Assembly: GCA_028697435.1 (NCBI GenBank) | Contig: JAQVFD010000045.1 | Coordinates: 1-10,782 of the forward strand | Length of the DNA: 10,782 nucleotides | Direction: 5' to 3' | Source of the DNA: Clostridiaceae bacterium | GTDB taxonomy: Bacteria > Bacillota > Clostridia > Lutisporales > Lutisporaceae | In this document: piece after piece, positions 1-7,045 of the stretch | Layout of the letters: every line of letters starts with the position of its first letter | Position numbering within the stretch: the first letter of the stretch is position 1 | The notes under the pieces: model-generated | Told to the model about the DNA's origin: nothing | Database searches by the model: none | Seen by the model: the letters and a program-made list of their open reading frames with translations, nothing else | Translations under genes and position numbers: made by a program

Positions 1-512
1 TTAAGTACTGCGATAATATTCCCGCCTGCATATAGGGTGCATCCTTGAACCTTGAATTGTACATTCCTTCCCAATGTTTCAACCAAGGCATCGTCTTTTA
101 GTACCTCTTTGTTTGATGCTCTTGTTTTTTCATATGTAACTTCACTGGTGAAGCTTATTTCCGAATCAGCGTTTTCCTGGTATTTCTGTTTCAGCGTTTG
201 CAATGCAGTTTCAACAGATTTCTGGTTCCTGACCTTGCATATTTCAACTCCGTTCACTTTTACAGAATATGCCCCTCCTGAAACCACTACATAAACTGAG
301 GTTAATACCAACAATGCGATCAATCCGCAGGAAATAGCGAACCTTCTTTTGTTCACTACTTTTTTGGAAGATATATGTTTATTTGATGAGCTGTCATCAA
401 TACTTGCAATCTTTTTAATGTGTTTTTTAATATAATCTGTGGCATTTTGAATTCCGCCGGAAAACTTGTTTATGTACCGCACTGCTGCTTCCTTTAACTT
501 GCTTCCCTCCAT
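1..512 (-). CDS. Membrane-anchored envelope protein, N-terminal part (probable M23-family peptidase), partial
   Basis: The reading frame stays open from an ATG at 512 to the left edge, giving 170 residues; the C terminus lies outside the window. A GGGAGG ribosome binding site sits 7 nt before the ATG. Residues 1-57 are basic and polar (cytoplasmic), 58-80 form one hydrophobic membrane segment, and the rest should be extracytoplasmic. After the anchor comes a small repeat-like domain, starting near YSVKVNGVEICKVRNQKSVE, then a segment rich in beta propensity. This layout of short cytoplasmic tail, anchor, and 'VNGxEI...' domain is one I know from clostridial M23 peptidoglycan endopeptidases that carry G5 or LysM domains further on. 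No catalytic residues are visible here, so the peptidase call rests on N-terminal resemblance only. Another anchored wall-binding protein is possible. It is divergent from the replication operon and has its own upstream promoter-like sequences. Confidence 0.6.
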   Translation of the reverse strand, partial: MEGSKLKEAAVRYINKFSGGIQNATDYIKKHIKKIASIDDSSSNKHISSKKVVNKRRFAISCGLIALLVLTSVYVVVSGGAYSVKVNGVEICKVRNQKSVETALQTLKQKYQENADSEISFTSEVTYEKTRASNKEVLKDDALVETLGRNVQFKVQGCTLYAGGNIIAVL

Positions 513-568
513 CTATTCGCCTCCCACGTCAGGAATTTTGCTCTTTTCAAATATTCTACACAAGTATT

Positions 569-597
569 ATTCTACAACAAAACTTTGCAATATTCAA
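569..597 (-). promoter_or_regulatory. Candidate promoter of the envelope-protein gene
   Basis: On the minus strand a TTGAAT box (592-597; 4/6 to TTGACA) is followed after 17 nt by TAGAAT (569-574; 5/6 to TATAAT). A second possible pair, TTGTTG with TAGAAT at 553-558 and a 16-nt gap, lies just downstream. Both are upstream of the ATG at 512. The DNA is very AT-rich, so chance matches are likely and the call is tentative. Confidence 0.3.
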
Positions 598-704
598 ATT
601 TTTATGTCCACACCCATATTTTCCCATAAAAACTTCTTATTCCTATATTTATTATATTCAATACTGTCCTTTTAATTCATATTTTTTGTACAGGCATTTT
701 ATAT

Positions 705-736
705 ACGACATAAAAACATGCCATATGTGGTATAAT
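705..736 (+). promoter_or_regulatory. Promoter of the replication-initiation operon, extended -10 type
   Basis: A perfect TATAAT at 731-736 is preceded by TGG, giving the extended -10 form TGnTATAAT. The upstream match to a -35 box is poor: ACGACA at 705-710 would need a 20-nt spacer, which fits a promoter that depends on its extended -10. Transcription would start near 743, leaving a leader of about 26 nt. An AGGAG ribosome binding site (755-759) lies 9 nt before the ATG at 769. Confidence 0.5.
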
Positions 737-768
737 TAGGGGGAACAAAAAATTAGGAGTGCATTACT

Positions 769-1815
769 ATGAACCTGTTCAGATTTAAATCAAATAATGA
801 GGATCTTGGGCAAACTATTGTTGAAAACCTTTTCATAAGCCATTATATGCCTTTTGCACCGGCTGACTATGTCAAGGTATATCTATTAGGGCTAAAATAT
901 TCTCAGAGCTATGTAAACAATATGCTTTCCACTGATACTATTGCAAAGACTCTCGGTATAGGCAGGAATGAAGTGCATACTGCATGGAAGTACTGGTCTG
1001 AGCAAGGTATTATTAAACTATATCCCTATTCCCAAGAGGATGTTGAAAGCGACTCTACAGTTGAATATCTCAGTATCAAGGAAGTTATGCTGAATATAAA
1101 GGGAGAAAAAAAGAGTACGGGAAAATATGACCCTGAGCGTATAATAAACGCCAGGGGCAATCAGAATACAAAAGCTATGTTTGACTCCTTGCGGAAGTTA
1201 TTCGGAAGAGAATTATCGCCTAATGAGCTTTTTATATTTTTGGATTGGATGGAAGACTACAATTTCCCCTCCGATGTTATTAAGCTACTGGTAGAAGAAT
1301 GTGTATCAAGGGACAAAAAGGAAATGCCATATCTCAAACAAGTCGCAAAAAATTGGTTTGATGCCGGAATAGACTCTGTAGACAAAGCAAAGCAGTATAA
1401 TTTGCGTCATAAGGAGAAATGGCAGAAATACAACAAAGTACTGAGCTTTCTGAGAATAAACCGGCAGCCTACTTCCGCAGAAGAGGAAATGCTGCAGAAG
1501 TGGTTCTATACCTTTGAATACAATGAGGATATAGTGCTTAAAGCCTGCGGGCTGACTGCAAGTACTCTGAAGCCGTCCTTCACTTATATTGACAGTATTT
1601 TAACCGATTGGCACAGTAAGGGTCTTGCCCACATGCAGGAAATTGAAGCTTACCTTATTAAGAACCCTTCAAAGACAGAAAGAAGTTCAAGGCCTGAAAA
1701 GAAAGCTTCCGGTAATCAGAAGCCTACCTTTAATAATTTTGCCAACCGGAAATATGATACAAAGCTTTTAAAGGAAAACCTGATAAAAAAGGGACGGGGT
1801 GAATTAAGTGAATAG
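769..1815 (+). CDS. dnaD: DnaD-like replication initiation protein
   Basis: This 348-residue protein is a DnaD/DnaB-superfamily primosome component, which in Gram-positive bacteria remodels origin DNA and helps load the replicative helicase. Residues about 25-90 look like a winged helix-turn-helix (helices around TDTIAKTLGIGRNEVHTAWKYW). Two regions resemble the DnaB_2 (DDBH2) domain. The first is about 134-205, with YLKQVAKNW at 188-196, a variant of the YxxxIxxxW signature. The second is about 217-285, with YIDSILTDW at 273-281, an exact match. A polar linker (about 300-325) leads to a short C-terminal piece with NRKYD, as seen at the end of many family members. The ATG is chosen because AGGAG lies 9 nt upstream and the promoter just before it. 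The gene overlaps the helicase-loader gene by 8 nt, so the two are probably co-translated. Family assignment is firm; orthology to B. subtilis DnaD rather than DnaB is less certain. Confidence 0.85.
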   Translation: MNLFRFKSNNEDLGQTIVENLFISHYMPFAPADYVKVYLLGLKYSQSYVNNMLSTDTIAKTLGIGRNEVHTAWKYWSEQGIIKLYPYSQEDVESDSTVEYLSIKEVMLNIKGEKKSTGKYDPERIINARGNQNTKAMFDSLRKLFGRELSPNELFIFLDWMEDYNFPSDVIKLLVEECVSRDKKEMPYLKQVAKNWFDAGIDSVDKAKQYNLRHKEKWQKYNKVLSFLRINRQPTSAEEEMLQKWFYTFEYNEDIVLKACGLTASTLKPSFTYIDSILTDWHSKGLAHMQEIEAYLIKNPSKTERSSRPEKKASGNQKPTFNNFANRKYDTKLLKENLIKKGRGELSE

Positions 1816-2788
1816 AGCTTACAGTATTGCAGAGGAATATGAAATAATACGGGAAAAAAATAAAAATGAGCTGGAATACCGCAAAAGCTTACTGTACTCT
1901 GATATTCCCAGGCTCAAAGAAATAGATGAAGAATTGGTGAAGCTCAGCATTGATATAACAAGGGCAATCCTTGGTAAACCGGAGGACAGTAGTGTTCTGG
2001 TTAAGGAATTGCAAAGCCGGCAGCTGGATTTGAAAATTGAGAAGGCTGAGATCCTTACCTCCAACAACTATCCCAAAGATTATCTTAATATGAAATATCA
2101 GTGTAAAACCTGTAAAGATACAGGATTCATAGACAATGAAAAGTGCAAGTGCTATGTACAAAAAGAGATAAATCATCTGTATGTGCAGTCGAACCTTGGA
2201 AAAATCCTGGGGAAGGAGAACTTTGACCAATTCATGTGGGAGTACTACTCCGATGAAACTATGGACGACAATATTTCTCCCAGAGAAAACATGAAGCTTA
2301 TTTACTCCAAGTGTGTGAACTTTGTTAAGGATTTTGATGATCACAACACAAATTTGATGTTTATAGGAAAACCGGGACTTGGGAAGACCTTCCTTTGCAA
2401 TTCCATAGCCAAAGATTTGCTGGACTATGGAAAAAGCGTTATATACAAGACCTCTTCAGACCTAATAGATATTGTCCGTAAATACAAATTTGACTTTGAA
2501 AATGAGGAAAACAATGAACAATACCTGAATGATATATATAGTTGCGACCTTCTGATAATTGATGATTTGGGTACGGAACTTTCTACACAATTTTCTAATC
2601 TTGTGCTTTACAGCATATTGAATAAAAGAGCTCAAAACAATAAAAAGATGATTATATCCACAAATCTTGATATAGATGAATTCACAAAAATTTACTCTGA
2701 TAGGATTACTTCAAGAATATTCGGCTGCTTTGACACCCTTGAATTCCTAGGGGAAGATATAAGACTTAAGATGCACAAGCTTATTTGA
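1808..2788 (+). CDS. dnaC: Helicase loader, DnaC/DnaI-type AAA+ ATPase
   Basis: This 326-residue protein should load the replicative DnaB-type helicase onto DNA together with the DnaD-like protein encoded just upstream. The N-terminal half is helical with coiled-coil character (about 10-85), followed by a likely zinc site made of C99, C102, C113 and C115. This resembles the zinc-binding helicase-interaction domain of B. subtilis DnaI. The C-terminal AAA+ domain has Walker A GKPGLGKT (187-194), Walker B LLIIDDLGTE (248-257), a sensor-I-like STN (284-286) and an arginine-finger region SDRITSRI (297-304). The length is normal and the C terminus looks complete. Translation starts at a GTG inside the end of the preceding gene (8-nt overlap), with a G-rich ribosome binding site around 1796-1801. 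Clostridial annotation calls such proteins DnaC, though DnaI is the nearer functional model. The stop codon is one base from the oppositely oriented hsdR stop. Confidence 0.9.
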   Translation: MNRAYSIAEEYEIIREKNKNELEYRKSLLYSDIPRLKEIDEELVKLSIDITRAILGKPEDSSVLVKELQSRQLDLKIEKAEILTSNNYPKDYLNMKYQCKTCKDTGFIDNEKCKCYVQKEINHLYVQSNLGKILGKENFDQFMWEYYSDETMDDNISPRENMKLIYSKCVNFVKDFDDHNTNLMFIGKPGLGKTFLCNSIAKDLLDYGKSVIYKTSSDLIDIVRKYKFDFENEENNEQYLNDIYSCDLLIIDDLGTELSTQFSNLVLYSILNKRAQNNKKMIISTNLDIDEFTKIYSDRITSRIFGCFDTLEFLGEDIRLKMHKLI

Positions 2789-2789
2789 T

Positions 2790-5723
2790 TCAGCCTACTT
2801 GAAGTTCATCCTGAATCCTTCTTATCACTGCTTTCGACAGGGACTTTATTACATCCCTGTCACTGCTGATTTGGGCATAAAATTGCGAACGTGCTTCTAC
2901 GGCTGATAAAATCCCATTTACAAATATCTGCCCTATTCTGTCAATAGCTTCCGCCTCATAAGCGCTGGGTGAGCTGTCTCTTACATTTATAATCATATCT
3001 TTATCCCTGCTTAAGGTATCTACAATCTCAACCAATTCCTGATGAGCGTTTTCATAGCTGCCATAACGCATATTGATTCTATATATTATTTCGTCAATTA
3101 ATGAATAGCTTTTCTCTTTAACATAGGATTCTGTTGATATACCCGCCAGTGAATAATCCACAACATGTACAAGCAAATCCTCTTCCTCCGATGCCTTTTT
3201 AGCCGAGTATGCAACTAGCTCAACCAATTCTTCAGGATTGATCTTTTTATCTTCGGATTTTTCATACAATACATTATGAAGTACATCTAAGAACACTGCA
3301 AACCGTTTCATATCATTATTCCAAACATTATATACAATAGATATATAGTAAAATAACTTCACAAACTTGGAGACCTCAGCAATGAACAGCTTTTTTCTGT
3401 CCTTACCCAGTTTGTTATATTTTTCTTTGATCTGAGCAAATATTGATGTCAATTCACCTGAGTGTTTTTTCTTGTCATCAATAAGGCTATACGCCCTATC
3501 AGCCTGTTCAATTGTGAATACATAATAGTTCAAAAGCTTGTCTCGTTTTGTATAAAGTATATTGGGATCTGTTTCGTTTTCAGAGGGCAAGAACAGTTCC
3601 CCGCCGTAGTACTGCTCAAAATATGTTTTTATATCCTCCGTCTTATTCACAAAATCAAGAATAAAGGTCTTTTTACCCTTGCATATCCTATTGATTCGGG
3701 AAAGGGTCTGAACTGTCTTTACAGCACTATTGAGCTTTTTATCCACATAGAGAATACACAGCTTATTTTCATCAAAGCCCGTCTGTAATTTGTCTGCGAC
3801 AATTATAATTCTTACATCTTCATTGTTTTTTATTATGTCCTTTATGTCCTTTTCCTTAAAATCCGGATTCATGTTTTCTTCGGTATACTTGATTCCGTCA
3901 AGTTCTATTGTTCCTGTAAATGCTGCCAGTGTTTTTATGTTGTATCCTTTTTTTATCAAATATTTATCAACCGCCAGCTTGTAGCAGACCGCATGCTTAC
4001 GGGAAGGCGTAATAATCATAGCCTTTGCTTTTCCGTCAAGCCAATTTATCCGTTTGGTCAAAAAGTCCTCCAGCATTATTTCCGTCTTGCTGTTTATTAC
4101 CTGGTCAGAGCTGGTAATATGACTCAGAATAGCTGCAGAAGCTTTGCCGGTTTCGTATTCGGTAGAATCATCCTTCTTTTTTGCCAGTTCAAATTTCTCA
4201 TTATAAATTGTATAGCATGATATTGGGTTCAGTATAAATCCTTCCTGAATCGCCTGTTTCATGGAATATTTGTGAAAATACTCTTTTCCTATGGCAGTAC
4301 GTGTGCCGAACAATTCCATTGTTTCAGTCTTTGGCGTAGCAGTAAAAGCAAAATAGCTTATGTTTTTTGTTGACTTGATTTTGCTCTCCTGCTTCAGTAT
4401 GCGGTTCTGATTATCTTCCAATTCTTCATATGCTTCGTCTAAAAGGATTGCATCCTTAAGGGATTTGCCATCAAGAGTCTCCGCAGTCTTTGACAAAGAT
4501 TTTCCCCCTGTTGATGAATGCGCCTCGTCTATTATAATAGAATAATTTCTGTTTGGAACGCTTTTCAATTCATCAAGTATATTCCCGAATTTCTGCAGCG
4601 TTGTAACAACAATATATCCTCCAGCTTTAAGCATCCTGAGAAGATCCGCTGATGTAGTGTCTATCCATTTTGCAACACCTTTCTGGTTGTCAAGAGTCCG
4701 TATCTCATTACCCAATTGACTGTCAATAACCGTACGGTCGCTGATAACAATTACGGTATTAATATCTTTCATATTTATCAGTCTTTTGGAAAGCCATGCG
4801 ATAGTCTTTGTCTTCCCGCTTCCCGCACTATGCCATATAAGATATCTTCCCCCGGGACCACTTTGCTTCATGTCCGCTTCAATCTTAAGCACGGCATCCA
4901 ATTGGTGATACCTGGGAAATATCATATCTCCCTCTTCATCAACAAACATGAACTCCCGAATGATCTTCAAAATCATACTCTTTTGAAGGATTTCTTCCCA
5001 TACATAATAAGTGCAATGCTTGCCTTCCAAAACAGGATTTCCAGCTCCCTCATCGGAGGACCCCATGTTGAAGGGGAGAAATGCTGTGTCCTTTCTGTTA
5101 AGGCGGGTGGCCGCAAAGGCTTCAAATTCATCAAGCGCAAAATACACCAGGGTTCTTTTATTAAAACTGAAAATTAGCTCATCAGGATTCCTGGTGTTCC
5201 TGAATTGAGCCGTTCCTTCGAACCCGGCTTTCTGTCCTGAGGTCTGCTTCTTCAGTTCAATCATTATTATTGGTATGCCGTTTAAAAAGATTGCAAGATC
5301 AACGCGAAAGCTATCCTGCTTATCTTCATAAGCAAATTCACGGCGAACAGAGAAAACATTCTTTTCATAAAGCTCTTTATTATGGGTCATACCCTCAATA
5401 TTTGAGCCAAAAAAAGCAAGAGAAAAGCCGGTGCTGCTTTGATAGTCTTCAAGTCTTCCCTTCAAAGCTGCAAGCAGACCGCCATTACTAATTTTATCAT
5501 TCAGAAGTTTAATAAATCGTTCCACCCAATTATCCTTATACGTATCCTTGAATCTTTCAAACTGTTCCTTCTGAGAGTTTTCCAGGAATTCAAAGAGCCT
5601 GGCTGTATCAATTGCATTTTTATAGTCATAATCCGTCTTCATACTCTCTTTGTATCCGATACTTAAAAGATAATCGAATATCTCATCTCTAAAGGGGTTT
5701 TCCCTCAAATCTTCTCCCGCCAT
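2790..5723 (-). CDS. hsdR: Type I restriction endonuclease subunit R (HsdR)
   Basis: This is the motor and nuclease subunit of the type I restriction enzyme. It joins HsdM2-HsdS, pulls DNA in using ATP, and cuts at a distance from unmethylated sites. From the ATG at 5723 it has 977 residues, a normal length. A RecB-like nuclease core is visible: D142, then E156-x-K158 in an IELKKQ context. The superfamily 2 translocase follows with motif I HSAGSGKT (298-305), motif II DEAH (399-402), motif III TATP (461-464), motif V around LQTGFDE (646-652) and motif VI QTLSRINR (672-679). A helical C terminus, probably for complex assembly, follows. An upstream in-frame GTG at 5741 overlaps the hsdS stop by 4 nt and would add six residues. 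The ATG is preferred because GAAGGTGA lies in ideal position before it. This is the last gene of the fic-hsdMSR operon; no terminator follows, and the helicase-loader gene converges on it. Confidence 0.95.
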   Translation of the reverse strand: MAGEDLRENPFRDEIFDYLLSIGYKESMKTDYDYKNAIDTARLFEFLENSQKEQFERFKDTYKDNWVERFIKLLNDKISNGGLLAALKGRLEDYQSSTGFSLAFFGSNIEGMTHNKELYEKNVFSVRREFAYEDKQDSFRVDLAIFLNGIPIIMIELKKQTSGQKAGFEGTAQFRNTRNPDELIFSFNKRTLVYFALDEFEAFAATRLNRKDTAFLPFNMGSSDEGAGNPVLEGKHCTYYVWEEILQKSMILKIIREFMFVDEEGDMIFPRYHQLDAVLKIEADMKQSGPGGRYLIWHSAGSGKTKTIAWLSKRLINMKDINTVIVISDRTVIDSQLGNEIRTLDNQKGVAKWIDTTSADLLRMLKAGGYIVVTTLQKFGNILDELKSVPNRNYSIIIDEAHSSTGGKSLSKTAETLDGKSLKDAILLDEAYEELEDNQNRILKQESKIKSTKNISYFAFTATPKTETMELFGTRTAIGKEYFHKYSMKQAIQEGFILNPISCYTIYNEKFELAKKKDDSTEYETGKASAAILSHITSSDQVINSKTEIMLEDFLTKRINWLDGKAKAMIITPSRKHAVCYKLAVDKYLIKKGYNIKTLAAFTGTIELDGIKYTEENMNPDFKEKDIKDIIKNNEDVRIIIVADKLQTGFDENKLCILYVDKKLNSAVKTVQTLSRINRICKGKKTFILDFVNKTEDIKTYFEQYYGGELFLPSENETDPNILYTKRDKLLNYYVFTIEQADRAYSLIDDKKKHSGELTSIFAQIKEKYNKLGKDRKKLFIAEVSKFVKLFYYISIVYNVWNNDMKRFAVFLDVLHNVLYEKSEDKKINPEELVELVAYSAKKASEEEDLLVHVVDYSLAGISTESYVKEKSYSLIDEIIYRINMRYGSYENAHQELVEIVDTLSRDKDMIINVRDSSPSAYEAEAIDRIGQIFVNGILSAVEARSQFYAQISSDRDVIKSLSKAVIRRIQDELQVG

Positions 5724-5727
5724 GTTT

Positions 5728-5735
5728 TCACCTTC
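5728..5735 (-). promoter_or_regulatory. Ribosome binding site that decides the hsdR start
   Basis: GAAGGTGA matches the full-length anti-Shine-Dalgarno complement GGAGGTGA at 7 of 8 positions and sits just before the ATG at 5723-5721. The competing GTG at 5741 has only AGGGA at a longer distance (about 10 nt). This favours the ATG, although the GTG would give the 4-nt overlap common in coupled operons. Confidence 0.55.
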
Positions 5736-5737
5736 AA

Positions 5738-7045
5738 TCACACTTTGATTTTCCCTGTAACAACTTCATATATAACACTTTGCCGGTATTCCTTAAGCTT
5801 TGAAATCATATCATCGTTGCTTTTTATGATACGGTCTATTTCGTTGCATTTCTGGTCTAGGTAGTATACTATTTTTTGCTGAATCGCCTTATTTGGCAAT
5901 ATCAAGTCCAGATTTAGCAGCTTATCTTGTGTAAAATGCATTATAGTTGCTTTATTACATATCAAATCAATGTACCTAATTGATTTTAAGACATACATCC
6001 AATAATAAAGGTACTTGTTTAGGGAATTTTCTTTTGCTCTAACTCTATGAACTGCATTTTGAATATAACAAGGGAAATCTATATCGCAAATACATGACCT
6101 ACCTGCATCTCCGCCTTCAGAAATAAGTAAGTCACCTTGTTTGACCTCATATATACTTTTCTCCTTTTCAGTAAACCACATTTCTTTTATTTCTTCTTTA
6201 TATACTCCATCCCAAGTTATATTTAGAGCACACAAATACTTTTCCAAGCAGTCATCCTCACTAGTTGAATTGGGTTGAAGCATCTTTCCTAACTGTGAAA
6301 AATAGTGGTACTTAACTTTTGTTACTTCCCAATCCTCCGGTATCTCCCCTATCCATTCAATTCCACTATCCTTATATTTTACATTTTTGTCAAGCCCTTT
6401 TGTAACAGCTTCATATATAACAGCCTGGCGGTGTTCCTTCAAAAGCTCATTCTGCTTCTGCTTTGCGGCAATAATCATATCAATTTCAGCACATTTTTGA
6501 TCAAGGTATTCAGCAATACGCTGTTGAGTGATAAGTAACGGGAACGGAAATTTGAAGTTTTCAAATGTCTCTTGGTATAAATGTTTAATTGTAGATCCTG
6601 TTTCCATATAGCCGATATATCCTTCAAAAATGGGTGAATTAAGAGCCCAATACATATACTTTGATAAATATAATCCATTCAAGGGTCTCGTAACAAAAAC
6701 TCCACTATTTAGAATTGCTTTATCAGGCTTGTTAATAACTAACGCAATCTTACCAATAGTACCATCCTTTGTTATTAATAAATCCCCTTCTCCCAAATGG
6801 ATTTCAGGGGCTTCGCTATATCGTTCTTCTGTAATATGATAACAGCTTTCCCAATTAATTCTACCATCAATAAAATCCGTACCTGTGACTAAATAGGGAC
6901 CTTCTTGGATGAATTCATCTGACTTAAGTCCTTGCCAACCGATACGCCCTTTAACATATGTAGAATACTTTATAATATTAATATCCCAATCCTCCGGTAT
7001 CTCCCCTATCCATTCAATTCCGCTGTCCTTCATTTTCTCATACAT
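5738..7045 (-). CDS. hsdS: Type I restriction-modification specificity subunit S (HsdS)
   Basis: This 435-residue protein recognises the DNA target for both methylation and cleavage. It has the classical two-fold layout: target recognition domain 1 (about 5-170), central helical spacer (about 171-217), recognition domain 2 (about 224-390) and a second conserved helical region (about 391-430). Both halves open with nearly the same segment, KDSGIEWIGEIPEDW (6-20 and 225-239). Both carry the typical GDLL hairpin (GDLLITKDGTIGK at 87-99, GDLLISEGGDAGR at 304-316), and both helical regions share YLDQKC-EID and a RQ-VIYE-V ending. Each domain should read one half of a bipartite site, with the helical spacer setting the gap; the sequence read cannot be predicted here. 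The ATG at 7045 overlaps the hsdM stop by one nt (TGATG), with AGGTGA upstream inside hsdM. The recognition domains are AT-richer than hsdM. Confidence 0.95.
   Translation of the reverse strand: MYEKMKDSGIEWIGEIPEDWDINIIKYSTYVKGRIGWQGLKSDEFIQEGPYLVTGTDFIDGRINWESCYHITEERYSEAPEIHLGEGDLLITKDGTIGKIALVINKPDKAILNSGVFVTRPLNGLYLSKYMYWALNSPIFEGYIGYMETGSTIKHLYQETFENFKFPFPLLITQQRIAEYLDQKCAEIDMIIAAKQKQNELLKEHRQAVIYEAVTKGLDKNVKYKDSGIEWIGEIPEDWEVTKVKYHYFSQLGKMLQPNSTSEDDCLEKYLCALNITWDGVYKEEIKEMWFTEKEKSIYEVKQGDLLISEGGDAGRSCICDIDFPCYIQNAVHRVRAKENSLNKYLYYWMYVLKSIRYIDLICNKATIMHFTQDKLLNLDLILPNKAIQQKIVYYLDQKCNEIDRIIKSNDDMISKLKEYRQSVIYEVVTGKIKV
6327..6364 (-). repeat. Direct repeat in hsdS, copy 2 (start of recognition domain 2)
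   Basis: These 38 nt are identical to 6984-7021. Identity extends to 45 of 47 over 6327-6373 versus 6984-7030. The copies are 657 bp apart, exactly 219 codons, so they are in frame and encode the same SGIEWIGEIPEDW-type segment at the start of each HsdS recognition domain. Confidence 0.95.
6984..7021 (-). repeat. Direct repeat in hsdS, copy 1 (start of recognition domain 1)
   Basis: This is the partner of 6327-6364: 38 identical nt, in frame, 657 bp apart. A shorter, less exact repeat pair marks the ends of the two helical regions: around 5756-5777 and 6401-6422, 645 bp apart and differing at one of the 22 positions compared. Confidence 0.95.

Noticed and set aside
466..675. A 69-codon plus-strand frame across the left intergenic region
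   Set aside because: It overlaps the start and promoter region of the envelope-protein gene, has odd composition (mostly hydrophobic with many Tyr/Phe) and lacks a convincing ribosome binding site.
701..712. A sequence like the fic operator half-site (ATACGACATA versus ATATCGACATA) upstream of the dnaD-like gene
   Set aside because: It needs a one-base gap, has no inverted partner and is in AT-rich DNA; chance is sufficient.
1854..1860. A7 tract near the start of the helicase-loader gene as a slippage site
   Set aside because: Short A runs are common in this AT-rich genome and the gene is essential; nothing suggests programmed slippage.
2787..2817. A 7-bp inverted repeat (GATTCAG/CTGAATC) at the convergent stop codons
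   Set aside because: The 17-nt loop is long, the stem is short with no T run on either strand, and most of it is hsdR coding sequence. It is not a credible terminator.
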